DNA of 64,000 nt, from positions 3,803,501 to 3,867,500 of the forward strand of contig NZ_FNUD01000002.1 in assembly GCF_900106095.1 (NCBI RefSeq), read 5' to 3'. The notes beneath the pieces were generated by a model, which was given only the letters and a program-made list of their open reading frames with translations, was not told the DNA's origin and made no database searches. Shown piece by piece: positions 27,074 through 36,295 of this stretch. How positions within the stretch are numbered: position 1 is the first letter of the stretch; every line of letters begins with the position of its first letter. Position numbers and translations under genes: made by a program. The DNA is from Pseudomonas deceptionensis. GTDB taxonomy: Bacteria > Pseudomonadota > Gammaproteobacteria > Pseudomonadales > Pseudomonadaceae.

Positions 27074-27967
27074 TCACCCTCGATCCACCCGCCACTGCTC
27101 AAACAAACTGTCAAACATCGCCTGGGCCGCCGCCGACAGCTCATGCCCTGGCTTGGTCAGCACCCCAATGGCCCGCTCCACCACCGGCTCATGCAAAGTG
27201 ATGCAGCACGCCCCCAGTTCACGCATCTGCTCGGCACACAAGGCCGGCACCACACTCACGCCCAACCCGCTGGCCACCATGCGCCCGACCGTGGCCAGCT
27301 GATGACTTTCGAACTCCACCGGCAATTTCATCTGCCGCGCCTGCAAATGCTCCTCAAGCATCACCCGCACCGCAGAAGGTCTCTGCAGGGTAATAAAGGG
27401 CTGTTCGAGCAAGGTTTTCCAGTCAATCAACTCACGCCCGGCCAGTCCCGAATCACGGGGCACCACCGCCACAAAACGGTCGAGATACAGCGGGGTAAAC
27501 GTCAGCGACGAACCCGGCCCCGGGTCGAACGCCACACCCAGCTCCACCTGCCGGTCGCGGACCATTTCCAGCACTTGCTCGTTGATCACGTCATTTACCG
27601 TGACGTTGACCTTGGGGTAACGCACACGAAAAAGCTTGAGGATGGCCGGCAGCACGTTGCCCGAAAACGACGGGATGGCCGCCAGTGTCACGCGCCCGCG
27701 TTGCAAGGTGAAACGCTGACGCAGTTCATCCTCGGCATTGTCCCAGTCGGCAATCAGCCGCCGGGCCAAGGGCAGCAGCGACTCGCCTTCCGGCGTCAGT
27801 GCCACATTGCGCGTGGTGCGGCTGAACAGGCGCCCGCCAAGGCCCTCTTCCAGCGCCTTGATAGTCAGGCTCAGGGCTGATTGCGATAAATGAAGTCGCT
27901 CGCAGGCCACGGCAAAACTCAGGCTCTGGGCCACGGCGAGGAAGGCGCGGATCTGTTTCACGGTCAT
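27074..27967 (-). CDS. LysR-family regulator beside atoDAB
   Basis: A 297-residue LysR protein: N-terminal winged helix (FLAVAQSLSFAVACERLHLSQSALSLTIKALEE) and substrate-binding domain. It is divergent from atoD with 134 bases between start codons. In P. aeruginosa a LysR gene (dhcR, as I recall) flanks equivalent CoA-transferase genes, so this is the likely activator of atoDAB and perhaps also of the BKACE operon. GAGG precedes the ATG. Confidence 0.85.
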   Translation of the reverse strand: MTVKQIRAFLAVAQSLSFAVACERLHLSQSALSLTIKALEEGLGGRLFSRTTRNVALTPEGESLLPLARRLIADWDNAEDELRQRFTLQRGRVTLAAIPSFSGNVLPAILKLFRVRYPKVNVTVNDVINEQVLEMVRDRQVELGVAFDPGPGSSLTFTPLYLDRFVAVVPRDSGLAGRELIDWKTLLEQPFITLQRPSAVRVMLEEHLQARQMKLPVEFESHQLATVGRMVASGLGVSVVPALCAEQMRELGACCITLHEPVVERAIGVLTKPGHELSAAAQAMFDSLFEQWRVDRG

Positions 27968-27984
27968 GAACGTTGCCTCAGGCT

Positions 27985-28051
27985 TATTAATTTGTTTTAT
28001 CTATCAATCAACCGTAAAAATCAACTTAACAAATCAATCTCACGCAGTAAC
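27985..28051. promoter_or_regulatory. Candidate LysR operator in the LysR/atoD divergent region
   Basis: An AT-rich segment with ATTTGTT and its reverse complement AACAAAT about 30 bases apart lies between the divergent genes, the usual place for LysR sites. The arms are short, so support is weak. Confidence 0.3.
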
Positions 28052-28101
28052 ACTCGCTACAAACGGCTAACCACCGACCACTAAAAATAAAAGAGGTGCA
28101 T

Positions 28102-28800
28102 ATGGCAGGTTTCGACAAGCGTGTGGCGACCTACGAAGAGGCCCTGGCCGGGCTCAAGGACGGCATGACCGTCATCTCTGGCGGCTTTGGCCTGTGCGGC
28201 ATCCCGGAGAACCTGATCAATGAGATCAAGCGCCAGGGCATCCGCGACCTGACGGTGGTTTCGAACAACTGCGGGGTCGACGGTTTCGGCCTCGGCGTAC
28301 TGCTCGAAGACCGCCAGATCAGCAAAGTGATCGCCTCGTATGTGGGTGAAAACGCACTGTTCGAGAAGCAGTTGCTGAGCGGTGAAATCGAAGTCGAATT
28401 GACCCCACAAGGCACCCTCGCCGAAAAAATGCGCGCTGGCGGCGCCGGCATCCCGGCATTTTTCACGGCCACCGGGGTCGGCACACCCGTGGCCGACGGC
28501 AAGGAAACCCGTGAGTTCAAGGGCCGCGCCTACCTGATGGAAGAGTCCATCACCGGCGACTTCGCCATCGTCAAGGGCTGGAAAGCCGACCACTTCGGCA
28601 ACGTGATCTACCGCCACACCGCGCAGAACTTCAACCCGCTGGCGGCCACTGCCGGCAAGATCACCGTGGTGGAAGTCGAAGAAATCGTCGAACCCGGCGA
28701 GCTGGACCCGACGCAGATCCACACCCCCGGCATCTACGTCGACCGGATCATTTGCGGCACATTCGAAAAACGCATCGAGCAGCTCACCGAGCGCTCCTGA
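28102..28800 (+). CDS. atoD: 3-oxoacid CoA-transferase subunit A (AtoD/DhcA type)
   Basis: A 232-residue class I CoA-transferase alpha subunit, with [16 protein letters not shown] near the start and [22 protein letters not shown] in the middle. With subunit B it moves CoA onto acetoacetate (or another 3-oxoacid, such as dehydrocarnitine in P. aeruginosa DhcAB). The ATG at 28102 has GAGG five bases upstream; a GTG two codons earlier is also in frame. It is followed by the B subunit after 32 bases. Name atoD is used for the reaction; scoA or dhcA would be equally possible. Confidence 0.85.
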   Translation: MAGFDKRVATYEEALAGLKDGMTVISGGFGLCGIPENLINEIKRQGIRDLTVVSNNCGVDGFGLGVLLEDRQISKVIASYVGENALFEKQLLSGEIEVELTPQGTLAEKMRAGGAGIPAFFTATGVGTPVADGKETREFKGRAYLMEESITGDFAIVKGWKADHFGNVIYRHTAQNFNPLAATAGKITVVEVEEIVEPGELDPTQIHTPGIYVDRIICGTFEKRIEQLTERS

Positions 28801-28832
28801 TCCCCTGCCCCCAGCTCTGACGGAGTACCACC

Positions 28833-29492
28833 ATGGCTCTTTCCCGCGAACAAATGGCCCAGCGCGTCGCCCGCGAAATGCAGGACGGCTTCTATGTGAA
28901 CCTCGGTATCGGCATTCCGACCCTGGTCGCCAACTACATCCCCGAAGGCATGGAAGTCATGCTGCAATCGGAAAACGGCCTGCTCGGCATGGGCGCGTTC
29001 CCCCGCGTCGGTGAAGCTGACGCCGACATGATCAACGCCGGCAAGCAAACCGTTACCGCCCGCACCGGTGCGTCGATTTTCTCCTCGGCGGAATCGTTCG
29101 CGATGATCCGCGGCGGCCATATCGACCTCACCGTACTCGGCGCCTTTGAGGTCGATGTGCTCGGCAACATCGCCTCCTGGATGATCCCCGGCAAGATGGT
29201 CAAGGGCATGGGCGGCGCGATGGATCTGGTGGCCGGTGCGGACAACATCATCGTCACCATGACCCATGCATCCAAGGACGGAGAGTCCAAACTGCTGTCG
29301 CGTTGCAGCCTGCCGCTGACCGGCGCCGGTTGCATCAAGCGTGTACTGACCGACCTTGCCTACCTGGAAATCGACAACGGTGCATTTATCCTCAAGGAAC
29401 GCGCGCCCGGCGTCAGCGTTGACGAGATCGTGCGCAAAACCGCTGGTAAATTGATCGTCCCGGACCACGTCCCGGAAATGCAATTCGCCTGA
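28833..29492 (+). CDS. atoA: 3-oxoacid CoA-transferase subunit B (AtoA/DhcB type)
   Basis: A 219-residue beta subunit with the catalytic glutamate in [10 protein letters not shown] (Glu47), which forms the glutamyl-CoA intermediate. GGAG precedes the ATG. It is in an operon with the A subunit and the thiolase. Together they activate acetoacetate to acetoacetyl-CoA at the expense of another acyl-CoA. Confidence 0.86.
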   Translation: MALSREQMAQRVAREMQDGFYVNLGIGIPTLVANYIPEGMEVMLQSENGLLGMGAFPRVGEADADMINAGKQTVTARTGASIFSSAESFAMIRGGHIDLTVLGAFEVDVLGNIASWMIPGKMVKGMGGAMDLVAGADNIIVTMTHASKDGESKLLSRCSLPLTGAGCIKRVLTDLAYLEIDNGAFILKERAPGVSVDEIVRKTAGKLIVPDHVPEMQFA

Positions 29493-29518
29493 CCCGCCCC
29501 TTTTTCAGGAGAGATTTA

Positions 29519-30700
29519 ATGCAAGAAGTCGTTATTGTCGCCGCAACCCGTACGGCGATTGGCAGTTTTCAGGGCTCGCTGGCCACTGTCCCGGCAGCTG
29601 AACTCGGCGCTGCGGTGATCCGTCAATTGCTGGCAAAAACCGGCCTGACCGGTAATCAGGTAGATGAAGTGATCCTCGGGCAGGTACTGACCGCAGGCTG
29701 CGGGCAGAACCCCGCGCGACAGGCAGCTATCCTTGCGGGCCTGCCCCACACGGTCCCGGCACTGACCCTGAACAAGCTCTGCGGCTCCGGCCTCAAGGCC
29801 CTGCATCTGGCGACCCAGGCGATCCGTTGCGGCGATGCCGAGGTGGTGATTGCCGGCGGCATGGAAAACATGAGCCTGGCCCCCTATGTGCTGCCCGCTG
29901 CCCGCACCGGTTTGCGCATGGGCCACGCGAAGATGGTCGACAGCCTGCTCCACGACGGCTTGATGGACGCTTTCAACGATTACCATATGGGCATTACGGC
30001 CGAGAACCTGGCAGACAAGTACCAGCTCACACGTGAACAGCAGGACGCCTTCGCTGCTGCTTCGCAACAAAAAGCCTGCGCAGCCATCGAAGCCGGGCGT
30101 TTTGCTGACGAGATCACGCCGATCCTGATTCCACAGCGCAAAGGTGACCCGCTGGCCTTTGAGGTCGACGAACAGCCCCGCGCCGGGATTACCGCTGACG
30201 CCCTGGCCAAACTCAAACCTGCGTTCAAAAAGGACGGCAGTGTCACTGCTGGCAACGCCTCGACCATCAATGATGGCGCCGCTGCCGTGGTGCTGATGAG
30301 CGCCACCAAGGCCAAGGCCCTCGGCCTGCCGGTACTGGCACGGATCGCCGGTTACGCCAACGCCGGTGTAGACCCGGCAATCATGGGTATCGGCCCGGTT
30401 GCGGCCACCCGCAGCTGCCTGGCGAAAGCCGGCTGGAGCCTCGATCAGCTGGACCTGATCGAAGCCAACGAAGCCTTCGCCGCACAGTCGCTGGCGGTGG
30501 GCAAAGAGCTGCAATGGGATATGGACAAGGTCAACGTCAATGGCGGTGCCATTGCCCTGGGCCACCCCATCGGTGCATCGGGTTGCCGTGTACTGGTGTC
30601 ATTGCTGCACGAGATGATCAAACGCGATGCCAAAAAAGGCCTCGCCACCCTGTGCATCGGCGGCGGCATGGGCGTCGCCCTGGCCATCGAGCGCAGCTAA
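29519..30700 (+). CDS. atoB: Acetyl-CoA C-acetyltransferase (thiolase)
   Basis: A 393-residue thiolase. The acylated cysteine is Cys88 ([12 protein letters not shown]), the catalytic His is in [14 protein letters not shown] (near 349), and the second Cys is in LCIGGGMG. It splits acetoacetyl-CoA to two acetyl-CoA. Gap to the previous gene is 26 bases and AGGAGAG precedes the ATG. A strong terminator follows at 30765. Confidence 0.9.
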   Translation: MQEVVIVAATRTAIGSFQGSLATVPAAELGAAVIRQLLAKTGLTGNQVDEVILGQVLTAGCGQNPARQAAILAGLPHTVPALTLNKLCGSGLKALHLATQAIRCGDAEVVIAGGMENMSLAPYVLPAARTGLRMGHAKMVDSLLHDGLMDAFNDYHMGITAENLADKYQLTREQQDAFAAASQQKACAAIEAGRFADEITPILIPQRKGDPLAFEVDEQPRAGITADALAKLKPAFKKDGSVTAGNASTINDGAAAVVLMSATKAKALGLPVLARIAGYANAGVDPAIMGIGPVAATRSCLAKAGWSLDQLDLIEANEAFAAQSLAVGKELQWDMDKVNVNGGAIALGHPIGASGCRVLVSLLHEMIKRDAKKGLATLCIGGGMGVALAIERS

Positions 30701-30764
30701 ACCGCAGAGCGTTCAAACAGCCAGCGTTCGGATCCACGATATCCACGCGCTGGCTGGCAACACA

Positions 30765-30798
30765 CCCGGCGTGACTTCGGTCACGCCGGGTTTTTTTT
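30765..30798 (+). terminator. Terminator of the atoDAB operon
   Basis: A perfect ten-base stem (CCCGGCGTGA at 30765-30774 with 30781-30790) and a CTTCGG loop are followed by eight T. The right arm also contains the last codons and stop of the convergent HxlR gene. Confidence 0.92.
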
Positions 30799-31230
30799 GA
30801 CCCGGGTTTGCTCGGGAGCGATCACCTCGCCCTGGGCCGTGACGGGCTGCATCAAGCCCAAGGGTTGCCCTGTGGCGGTGTCCACCAGTTGCGAGTGCGC
30901 CTCGTGTGGCTCGAACAAATACTGTTCTGCCCATTGCCTGAAAGCCACGACCACCGGGAACAGGCTCTTGCCCTTCTCGGTCAGGACGTACTCCTGGTAC
31001 GAGGTTCCGTCAGACGCTGGCCGCACTTCAAAAATACCGGCCTCAACCAGGTTCTTGAGCCGGTTGGTAAGCACACTGCGCGCGACCCCCAAACCACTCT
31101 GAAAGTCCCCGAAACGCCGAACGCCATCAAATGCGTCTCGCACAATCAGCAACGACCAGCGATCGCCGATCACGTCCGCAGTCCGTGCCACCGGGCAACT
31201 CTGACCCGGTTCAATGTGCTGTTTGGTCAT
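30781..31230 (-). CDS. HxlR-family transcriptional regulator
   Basis: A 149-residue winged-helix regulator: CPVARTADVIGDRWSLLIVRDAFDGVRRFGDFQSGLGVARSVLTNRLKNLVEAGIF is the typical HxlR/MarR-like DNA-binding core. An N-terminal Cys (QSCPVARTAD) could sense oxidants or aldehydes, as in HypR/YodB relatives. The start at 31230 has AGGAG; the 18-codon extension does not. The stop lies in the atoB terminator hairpin. It is divergent from an MFS gene with a shared palindrome and is probably its repressor. Confidence 0.85.
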   Translation of the reverse strand: MTKQHIEPGQSCPVARTADVIGDRWSLLIVRDAFDGVRRFGDFQSGLGVARSVLTNRLKNLVEAGIFEVRPASDGTSYQEYVLTEKGKSLFPVVVAFRQWAEQYLFEPHEAHSQLVDTATGQPLGLMQPVTAQGEVIAPEQTRVKKNPA

Positions 31231-31286
31231 ACAGGCTCCTCTGCTTGCCCTGGGAATCAGGTTGCTTGGCGCAACAAGTTTCATTT

Positions 31287-31320
31287 TAAGACTGGTTGAC
31301 CTAGAATGAAACCAGTCTTA
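31287..31320. promoter_or_regulatory. HxlR operator overlapping the MFS promoter
   Basis: TAAGACTGGTT (31287-31297) and its exact reverse complement AACCAGTCTTA (31310-31320) are separated by 12 bases. TTGACC at 31296-31301 and TTAATT at 31318-31323, 16 bases apart, form a plausible promoter for the + strand MFS gene lying inside the palindrome. Confidence 0.65.
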
Positions 31321-31351
31321 ATTCGAGACTAGACTGGCGAGAGGCATTCCC

Positions 31352-32593
31352 GTGCATGCAGATCAACTTCATACCCCCACTGCGGCGATGGCCGCGGGCA
31401 TTCCACGCGGGCTCGTCGGGCTGCTTGCCTGTGCCAGCGGGTTGAGTGTGGCGAACGTTTACTACGCCCAGCCGTTGCTTGATCAGGTGGCGGTGGACTT
31501 TGCCATCAGCCCTGCCGCCGTCGGCGGGGTGATTACCGCCACCCAGGTCGGCAGCGTGCTGGCCTTGCTGTTGCTCGTGCCCTTGGGTGACCAGGTCAAC
31601 CGCCGCACCTTGATGCTGGCCCAGGCAGGCGCATTGATCGCCGGGCTGATCTGTGTCGGCATGACCCGCTCCCCCGTGCTCATGCTGTTGGCCATGCTGA
31701 CGATCGGACTGTTGGGGACCGCCATGACCCAGGGCTTGATTGCCTTCGCCGCCACTGCGGCCCTGCCCCAAGAACGCGGCCGGGTAGTGGGTACGGTTCA
31801 GGGCGCGGTTGTCATCGGCCTGTTGCTGTCACGGCTGGCGGCGGGGCTGATCGCGGATCTGGCCGGGTGGCGCTGGGTTTATCTGGGCTCGGGGCTGGTG
31901 ATGATGGTGCTGGCCCTTATCCTCTACCACGTCTTGCCGTCACAGCGACCGTCTGGCGCGCCGATGCCTTATGGGAGGCTGGTCCTCTCAATGTTCACCC
32001 TGCTCAGGGAGGATCGCGTGCTGCAGATCCGCGGCATGCTGGCGTTGTTTATTTTTGCGGTGCTCGGCATTTTCTGGAGTGCTCTGGTCTTTCTGCTGAC
32101 CCAGGCGCCCTACAGCTTTTCGCACACCGCCATCGGCACGTTGGGCCTGGCGGGTGTGGTGGGTGCGCTTGCAGCCACACGGGCCGGAATCCGGGCAGAT
32201 AAAGGACAGGGCCAGCGGACAACCGGTGGGTCACTGGGGTTGTTGTTGCTGGCGTGGCTGGCACTCTGGCTAACGCCCCACTCACTGGCGTGGCTGATCA
32301 TCGGTGTGATCATCCTCGACCTTGGCGCGCAGGCCATTCACGTGACCAACCAAAGCATGATCTTCAACGCCCGACCCGACTCCCACAGCCGGATCGTGGG
32401 TTGCTACATGCTCTTTTATGCCATTGGCAGCGGGCTGGGTGCACTGGCATCCACAGCCCTCTACGCGGCGTACGGCTGGACGGGTGTGTGCGCCCTTGGC
32501 GCCGGGGTCAGCCTTGCGGCACTCGGGTTCTGGCTCATTACGTTGCCTCTCATGCCCGGGGCGACTGACGCAAGCCGCCAGCCCGTTACTTGA
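31352..32593 (+). CDS. MFS transporter (DHA1-type efflux)
   Basis: About 413 residues with 12 membrane helices: helix 1 GLVGLLACASGLSVANVYYAQPLL, and the motif LGDQVNRRTLML after helix 2. GTG at 31352 is the start with the best ribosome site (GAGAGG); an ATG 12 codons later is an alternative. It overlaps the convergent GlxA-like gene by eight bases. The HxlR gene and palindrome upstream suggest inducible export of a toxic compound. Confidence 0.82.
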   Translation: MHADQLHTPTAAMAAGIPRGLVGLLACASGLSVANVYYAQPLLDQVAVDFAISPAAVGGVITATQVGSVLALLLLVPLGDQVNRRTLMLAQAGALIAGLICVGMTRSPVLMLLAMLTIGLLGTAMTQGLIAFAATAALPQERGRVVGTVQGAVVIGLLLSRLAAGLIADLAGWRWVYLGSGLVMMVLALILYHVLPSQRPSGAPMPYGRLVLSMFTLLREDRVLQIRGMLALFIFAVLGIFWSALVFLLTQAPYSFSHTAIGTLGLAGVVGALAATRAGIRADKGQGQRTTGGSLGLLLLAWLALWLTPHSLAWLIIGVIILDLGAQAIHVTNQSMIFNARPDSHSRIVGCYMLFYAIGSGLGALASTALYAAYGWTGVCALGAGVSLAALGFWLITLPLMPGATDASRQPVT

Positions 32594-33611
32594 TCAGGCG
32601 CACTTCCTTGGACGGCCGGTAGCCAAAATAGGCGCTGTAGCACTTGCTGAAATGACTGGGCGAAACAAACCCGCAGGCCACCAGCACATCGACCTGGGAC
32701 AGTTCGGTGTGTTGCAGCAGACGGCGCGCTTCGGTGATGCGCAGCTCAAGGTAATAACGTTGTGGCGTAGTGCCCAACTGCTCCTTGAACAGACGTTCGA
32801 GCTGGCGGCGTGAGCGGCCGACAAAGACCGCCAGTTGCTCCAGCTCCAGCGGCTCTTCGAGGTTGGCGTCCATCAGCTTCACCACCTCACGCAGGGGCGC
32901 GCTCACGCAGATGTTCTGCGCCGGTTTGATCCGGCGATACCGGGACTCTTCAAACGCCAGAATGTCCTCGATCCCTTCCACCAGTGCCTTGTCGTGCAGC
33001 CCCTTGATCCAGCCCAGCGCCATCTGGAAGGCGCCGGCCGGGCTTGAGGCCGTCAGGCGGTCGCGATCAATCACCCAGGGTTCGCTGGTGATCTGGGCCG
33101 CCCTGGCCACTTCGACCAGCGCCGGCCGGTGTTCGGGGTGGATCGCACACCGGTAGCCATCCAGCAGCCCGGCACTGGCGAGGAACCACGCACCGTTCCA
33201 CAACCCGCCCAGGGTGATACCCGCGTTTGCAGCGGCCCTGAGCAGGCTGACCAGTTCGTCGCCGATCTTCAGCTCCGTCCTGTAGCCGCCGCAAATGACC
33301 AGCAGGTCCAGCTCGTCGATGATCGAAGGATCAATGCGCGCATCGGGCCGGATCACCAGGCCCAGATCGCTGATCACCTCGCCTTCGCTGAGGCCATAGG
33401 TACGTGATGAGAACAGATCGGCGCGCAGCAGGTTCGCGGTGATGATGGCGTCCAGCGCCTGGGTAAACGCCGGCAGCGAAAAGTGCTCAAGCAGCACAAA
33501 ACCCGTGCGGACCATCGGGGCGGGATCGGCGGGGCTGTCTTTGAGGTAGCGAAGGTTCTTGCCCTTCATGCCGGTGCTGAACTGGCGTCGTTCGATCAAG
33601 GTGCGATCCAT
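32586..33611 (-). CDS. GlxA-family regulator (DJ-1/PfpI-like domain plus AraC helix-turn-helix)
   Basis: About 341 residues. The N-terminal amidotransferase-like domain (LLVICGGYRTELKIGDELVSLLRAAANAGITLGGLWNGAWFLASAGLLDG) has Trp where catalytic PfpI proteins have Cys, so it is a sensing rather than enzymatic domain. The AraC domain is C-terminal (LEQLAVFVGRSRRQLERLFKEQLGTTPQRYYLELR). The relatives regulate choline, arginine and carnitine catabolism in pseudomonads; the target here is not visible. The start ATG at 33611 lacks a good ribosome site. Confidence 0.75.
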   Translation of the reverse strand: MDRTLIERRQFSTGMKGKNLRYLKDSPADPAPMVRTGFVLLEHFSLPAFTQALDAIITANLLRADLFSSRTYGLSEGEVISDLGLVIRPDARIDPSIIDELDLLVICGGYRTELKIGDELVSLLRAAANAGITLGGLWNGAWFLASAGLLDGYRCAIHPEHRPALVEVARAAQITSEPWVIDRDRLTASSPAGAFQMALGWIKGLHDKALVEGIEDILAFEESRYRRIKPAQNICVSAPLREVVKLMDANLEEPLELEQLAVFVGRSRRQLERLFKEQLGTTPQRYYLELRITEARRLLQHTELSQVDVLVACGFVSPSHFSKCYSAYFGYRPSKEVRLIK

Positions 33612-33645
33612 GTGCGATGCGTTAATCAAGGCACCATGCTAACCG

Positions 33646-33671
33646 CCGGCAGGCTAAAAAGCTCCTGCCGG
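33646..33671. terminator. Possible terminator downstream of the TonB receptor
   Basis: CCGGCAGG (33646-33653) and CCTGCCGG (33664-33671) form a perfect eight-base stem 26 bases past the receptor stop. The T-run is in the loop rather than after the stem, so strength is uncertain. Confidence 0.35.
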
Positions 33672-33696
33672 CAGCATAGGCAATCATTGGGTCAGG

Positions 33697-36102
33697 TCAG
33701 AACCCCACCGTTGCCGACAACAGGTAAGTTCGCGGTGTCGAGAGGGTCAGGCCCGGCTCGCTGTCGTCCGAGGCACCCGCCGAACTCCAGTAACGTTTGC
33801 CCATTACGTTTTCGACACTGGCCCGCAGGGTCACGGCCTTTTCGTCGACCTTGAACGCGTAGCGCGCACCCACGTCGAAGCGTTCCCAGGCGTCGATTTC
33901 CTTGGTGTTGGCCTGGTCCAGATACTGCGAGCTGGAATAGAGGCCGCGCCCGGTGAGGGTCAGCCCCGGTACCGCGGGCACATCCCACTCGGCCCCCAGG
34001 TTGACGTTGTACTCCGGCGTGGCCGGCGCACGGTTGCCGTCATAGGCACCGTCGAGGGTATCCGTCAGTTTGCTGTCGATGTACATCACCCCGCCCAGCA
34101 GGCGGAAGCCCTGGAGCGGTTCGCCGAACACACTGACTTCCGCCCCCAGGTTCTGCCGCTTGCCATTAGGGCCAAAGACCTGGGTCGTGGCATTGGTCTC
34201 ATAGGCCGGTTGCCTGATGCGGAACACGCTGGCGGTAATCGCGAACGGGCCCGTGTCGTACTTGGCCCCGGCTTCGATTTGACGGCTGATAAACGGCGGG
34301 AAGATTTCGTCTTCGTTGACCGAAACCGAAGGCGCAATCTTGCCCTGGCTCAGGCCTTCCATGTAGTTGGCGTACAGCGAGAGCTTGTCGGTGGCCTTGA
34401 ACAGGATGCCGCCCGACGGCGAGATTTTCTCTTCGTCATAACCGGTTTTGCCTTTGACGTCATTGTTCCAGTCATCGACCTTGACCCGCTGCCAGCGGGC
34501 CCCAACGGTCAGGAGCAGGCGGTCGTCAAAAAAACCGAGGGTGTCGGCCAACGCCACGCCGCTGTAGCGGCTTTCGGTGTAGACCTCGGGATCAAGCCGG
34601 GTGGGTGTGCCGGGCCTGGGCGTTTCAACGGGGCGGTAGAGGTTGCTGGGCGACGTCGCATACCGGGCTCCGCCATTGGTGAAGTCCATATAGAAGTAAC
34701 TGGCCGCCAGATTGACCTCATGGCTCACCGCGCCGGTATGGAACCAGTTGCGCACACCGGCCATGGCGGTGCGCACGTTTTCGTCACGGGTGAAGTCCCG
34801 CGGCTGCACGTTGAAATCGCCGGCGTCGTTGGTCACCGACACGGCATGGCGCAGGAAGTCGTGGTTGCTTTTGCGCGCCCCGGCGGCGCCGTAGACCATG
34901 ACCGAGTCGTTGACGTCATATTCGGCGTTCACGGCCCCAAAGGTGTCTTTGGTGTGGGCACGGCTCCAGGGTTCTGCGTAGTTGTGGCGAACATCGTTGG
35001 CATCCGGCACTTTGGCTTTGGGGCCAACCTGCACCCGCTCCTGCGGGGCGTCGGTGATGCGTTCGGTGTGGCCGATATCCGTCGACAGGCGCAACCGCTC
35101 GCCGCGAAAGTCCAGGCCCAGGACGGCCATTTCGCGGTCCACGCTCTGGTGATCCCATTCAGTATCGCCGGACTGTTTTACGCCATTGAAACGCACCCCG
35201 AACTGGTCTTCGTCACCGAACCGACGGCCGATATCCACGGCACCGCCGACCTGACTGTCGGAGGCGTAGCTACCGGTAAACTCGGTGATCGGCTGGTCAG
35301 TGGCGCGCTTGGGCACCACGTTGATGCCGCCGCCCACACTGCCCCGCGGCGAGATGCCGTTGATCAACTGGCTCGGCCCTTTGAGGATGTCGACGCGGTC
35401 GGCCATTTCCATGTCGATGGTGTACGTGGGCAAGATGCCATAGAGGCCGTTATAGGCAACGTCGCTGTTGAACAGGCTGAAACCGCGAATGGTGAATTGC
35501 TCATAGCGCCCGCCCGCCGGGTTGGTTGCACGTACCGAGGGGTCGCTGCCGATCAGGTCACCCAGGGTGCGGGCTTGCAGGTTCTTGACCGCCTCGCTGG
35601 TATAGGTGGTCATGCTGAACGGGGTTTCCATAAAGTCCCGCGAGCCGAGCAACCCTTGGGAGCCCCGGCGCGCAACCTGGCCGCCGGCGAACACGTCGCC
35701 CTGCCCGCCGCCTTCCGCGCCGAGAATCGAGGTGCTGGGCAGTTGCAGGCTGTCGCTGTCGTGTGCCATGGGCATCAGGGTATAGGCCTGATCCCCGACG
35801 GGTACCCATTGCAGACCGGAGCCCTGTAGCAGCCGGGTGAAGCCTTCCTGCACCGCGAACGTGCCGGACAGGCCGCTGCTGTTGTGACCGCTGACCAGCG
35901 CCGGGTCCACCGACAGGTTGACCCCCGCCAGCCCGGCGAAACGGGTCAAAGCGGCGCCCAGAGTGCCCGCGGGCACTTCATAGGTACGGCGTTCATCGCT
36001 GGCGGCCCAGCTGGAGGAGACAAACAGCGGGCTGGTACTGAGGGTCAACACAAGCCCGAATCGAAACAGCGGGCGCAAGCGCAAGGACGGTACTGCAGGC
36101 AT
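33697..36102 (-). CDS. TonB-dependent siderophore receptor with N-terminal signalling domain
   Basis: About 801 residues. Signal peptide MPAVPSLRLRPLFRFGLVLTLSTSPLFVSSSWA; STN/secretin signalling domain from about residue 35 to 115 (YEVPAGTLGAALTRFAGLAGVNLSVDPALVSG); plug domain (RDFMETPFSMTTYTSEAVKNLQARTLGDLI ... ILKGPSQLINGISPRGSVGGGINVVPK); beta-barrel ending in Phe. It is a ferric-siderophore transducer that signals to the FecR protein. The ATG at 36102 is preferred over a GTG nine codons upstream. The FecIR pair is upstream on the same strand. The siderophore cannot be named. Confidence 0.88.
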   Translation of the reverse strand: MPAVPSLRLRPLFRFGLVLTLSTSPLFVSSSWAASDERRTYEVPAGTLGAALTRFAGLAGVNLSVDPALVSGHNSSGLSGTFAVQEGFTRLLQGSGLQWVPVGDQAYTLMPMAHDSDSLQLPSTSILGAEGGGQGDVFAGGQVARRGSQGLLGSRDFMETPFSMTTYTSEAVKNLQARTLGDLIGSDPSVRATNPAGGRYEQFTIRGFSLFNSDVAYNGLYGILPTYTIDMEMADRVDILKGPSQLINGISPRGSVGGGINVVPKRATDQPITEFTGSYASDSQVGGAVDIGRRFGDEDQFGVRFNGVKQSGDTEWDHQSVDREMAVLGLDFRGERLRLSTDIGHTERITDAPQERVQVGPKAKVPDANDVRHNYAEPWSRAHTKDTFGAVNAEYDVNDSVMVYGAAGARKSNHDFLRHAVSVTNDAGDFNVQPRDFTRDENVRTAMAGVRNWFHTGAVSHEVNLAASYFYMDFTNGGARYATSPSNLYRPVETPRPGTPTRLDPEVYTESRYSGVALADTLGFFDDRLLLTVGARWQRVKVDDWNNDVKGKTGYDEEKISPSGGILFKATDKLSLYANYMEGLSQGKIAPSVSVNEDEIFPPFISRQIEAGAKYDTGPFAITASVFRIRQPAYETNATTQVFGPNGKRQNLGAEVSVFGEPLQGFRLLGGVMYIDSKLTDTLDGAYDGNRAPATPEYNVNLGAEWDVPAVPGLTLTGRGLYSSSQYLDQANTKEIDAWERFDVGARYAFKVDEKAVTLRASVENVMGKRYWSSAGASDDSEPGLTLSTPRTYLLSATVGF

Positions 36103-36190
36103 GGGACAACGCTCTCGTATTTTATTCACTTGCCTTGAATGACCGTCGAGGTAAAAAAAAGGGACAGCGAAATCTGTAAAGCCGGGAAAA

Positions 36191-36292
36191 CCTGTAGCCG
36201 CTGCCGAAGGCTGCGATCGAGACCGAAGGGCTCGTACTTTTCAAAGCGAAGGTCCTTCGGACCTTATCGCAGCCTTCGGCAGCGGCTACAGG
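36191..36292. repeat. Palindromic element with 27-bp perfect arms
   Basis: The 27 bases at 36191-36217 (starting CCTGTAGCCGCTGCCGAAGG) recur as an exact reverse complement at 36266-36292 around a 48-base loop, itself carrying GAAGGTCCTTC. The motif is a common Pseudomonas extragenic palindrome; a diverged piece (GCAGGCTGCGATAAGG) lies at about 37978-37993. Confidence 0.75.
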
Positions 36293-36295
36293 GTC

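Noticed and set aside
34210..35829. A 539-codon + strand frame opposite the TonB receptor
   Set aside because: Antisense shadow of the receptor; composition typical of reverse reading of GC-rich genes.
36103..36190. Sigma-dependent promoter of the TonB receptor
   Set aside because: No convincing -35/-10 pair could be read by eye for an iron-starvation sigma factor, so no site was listed.
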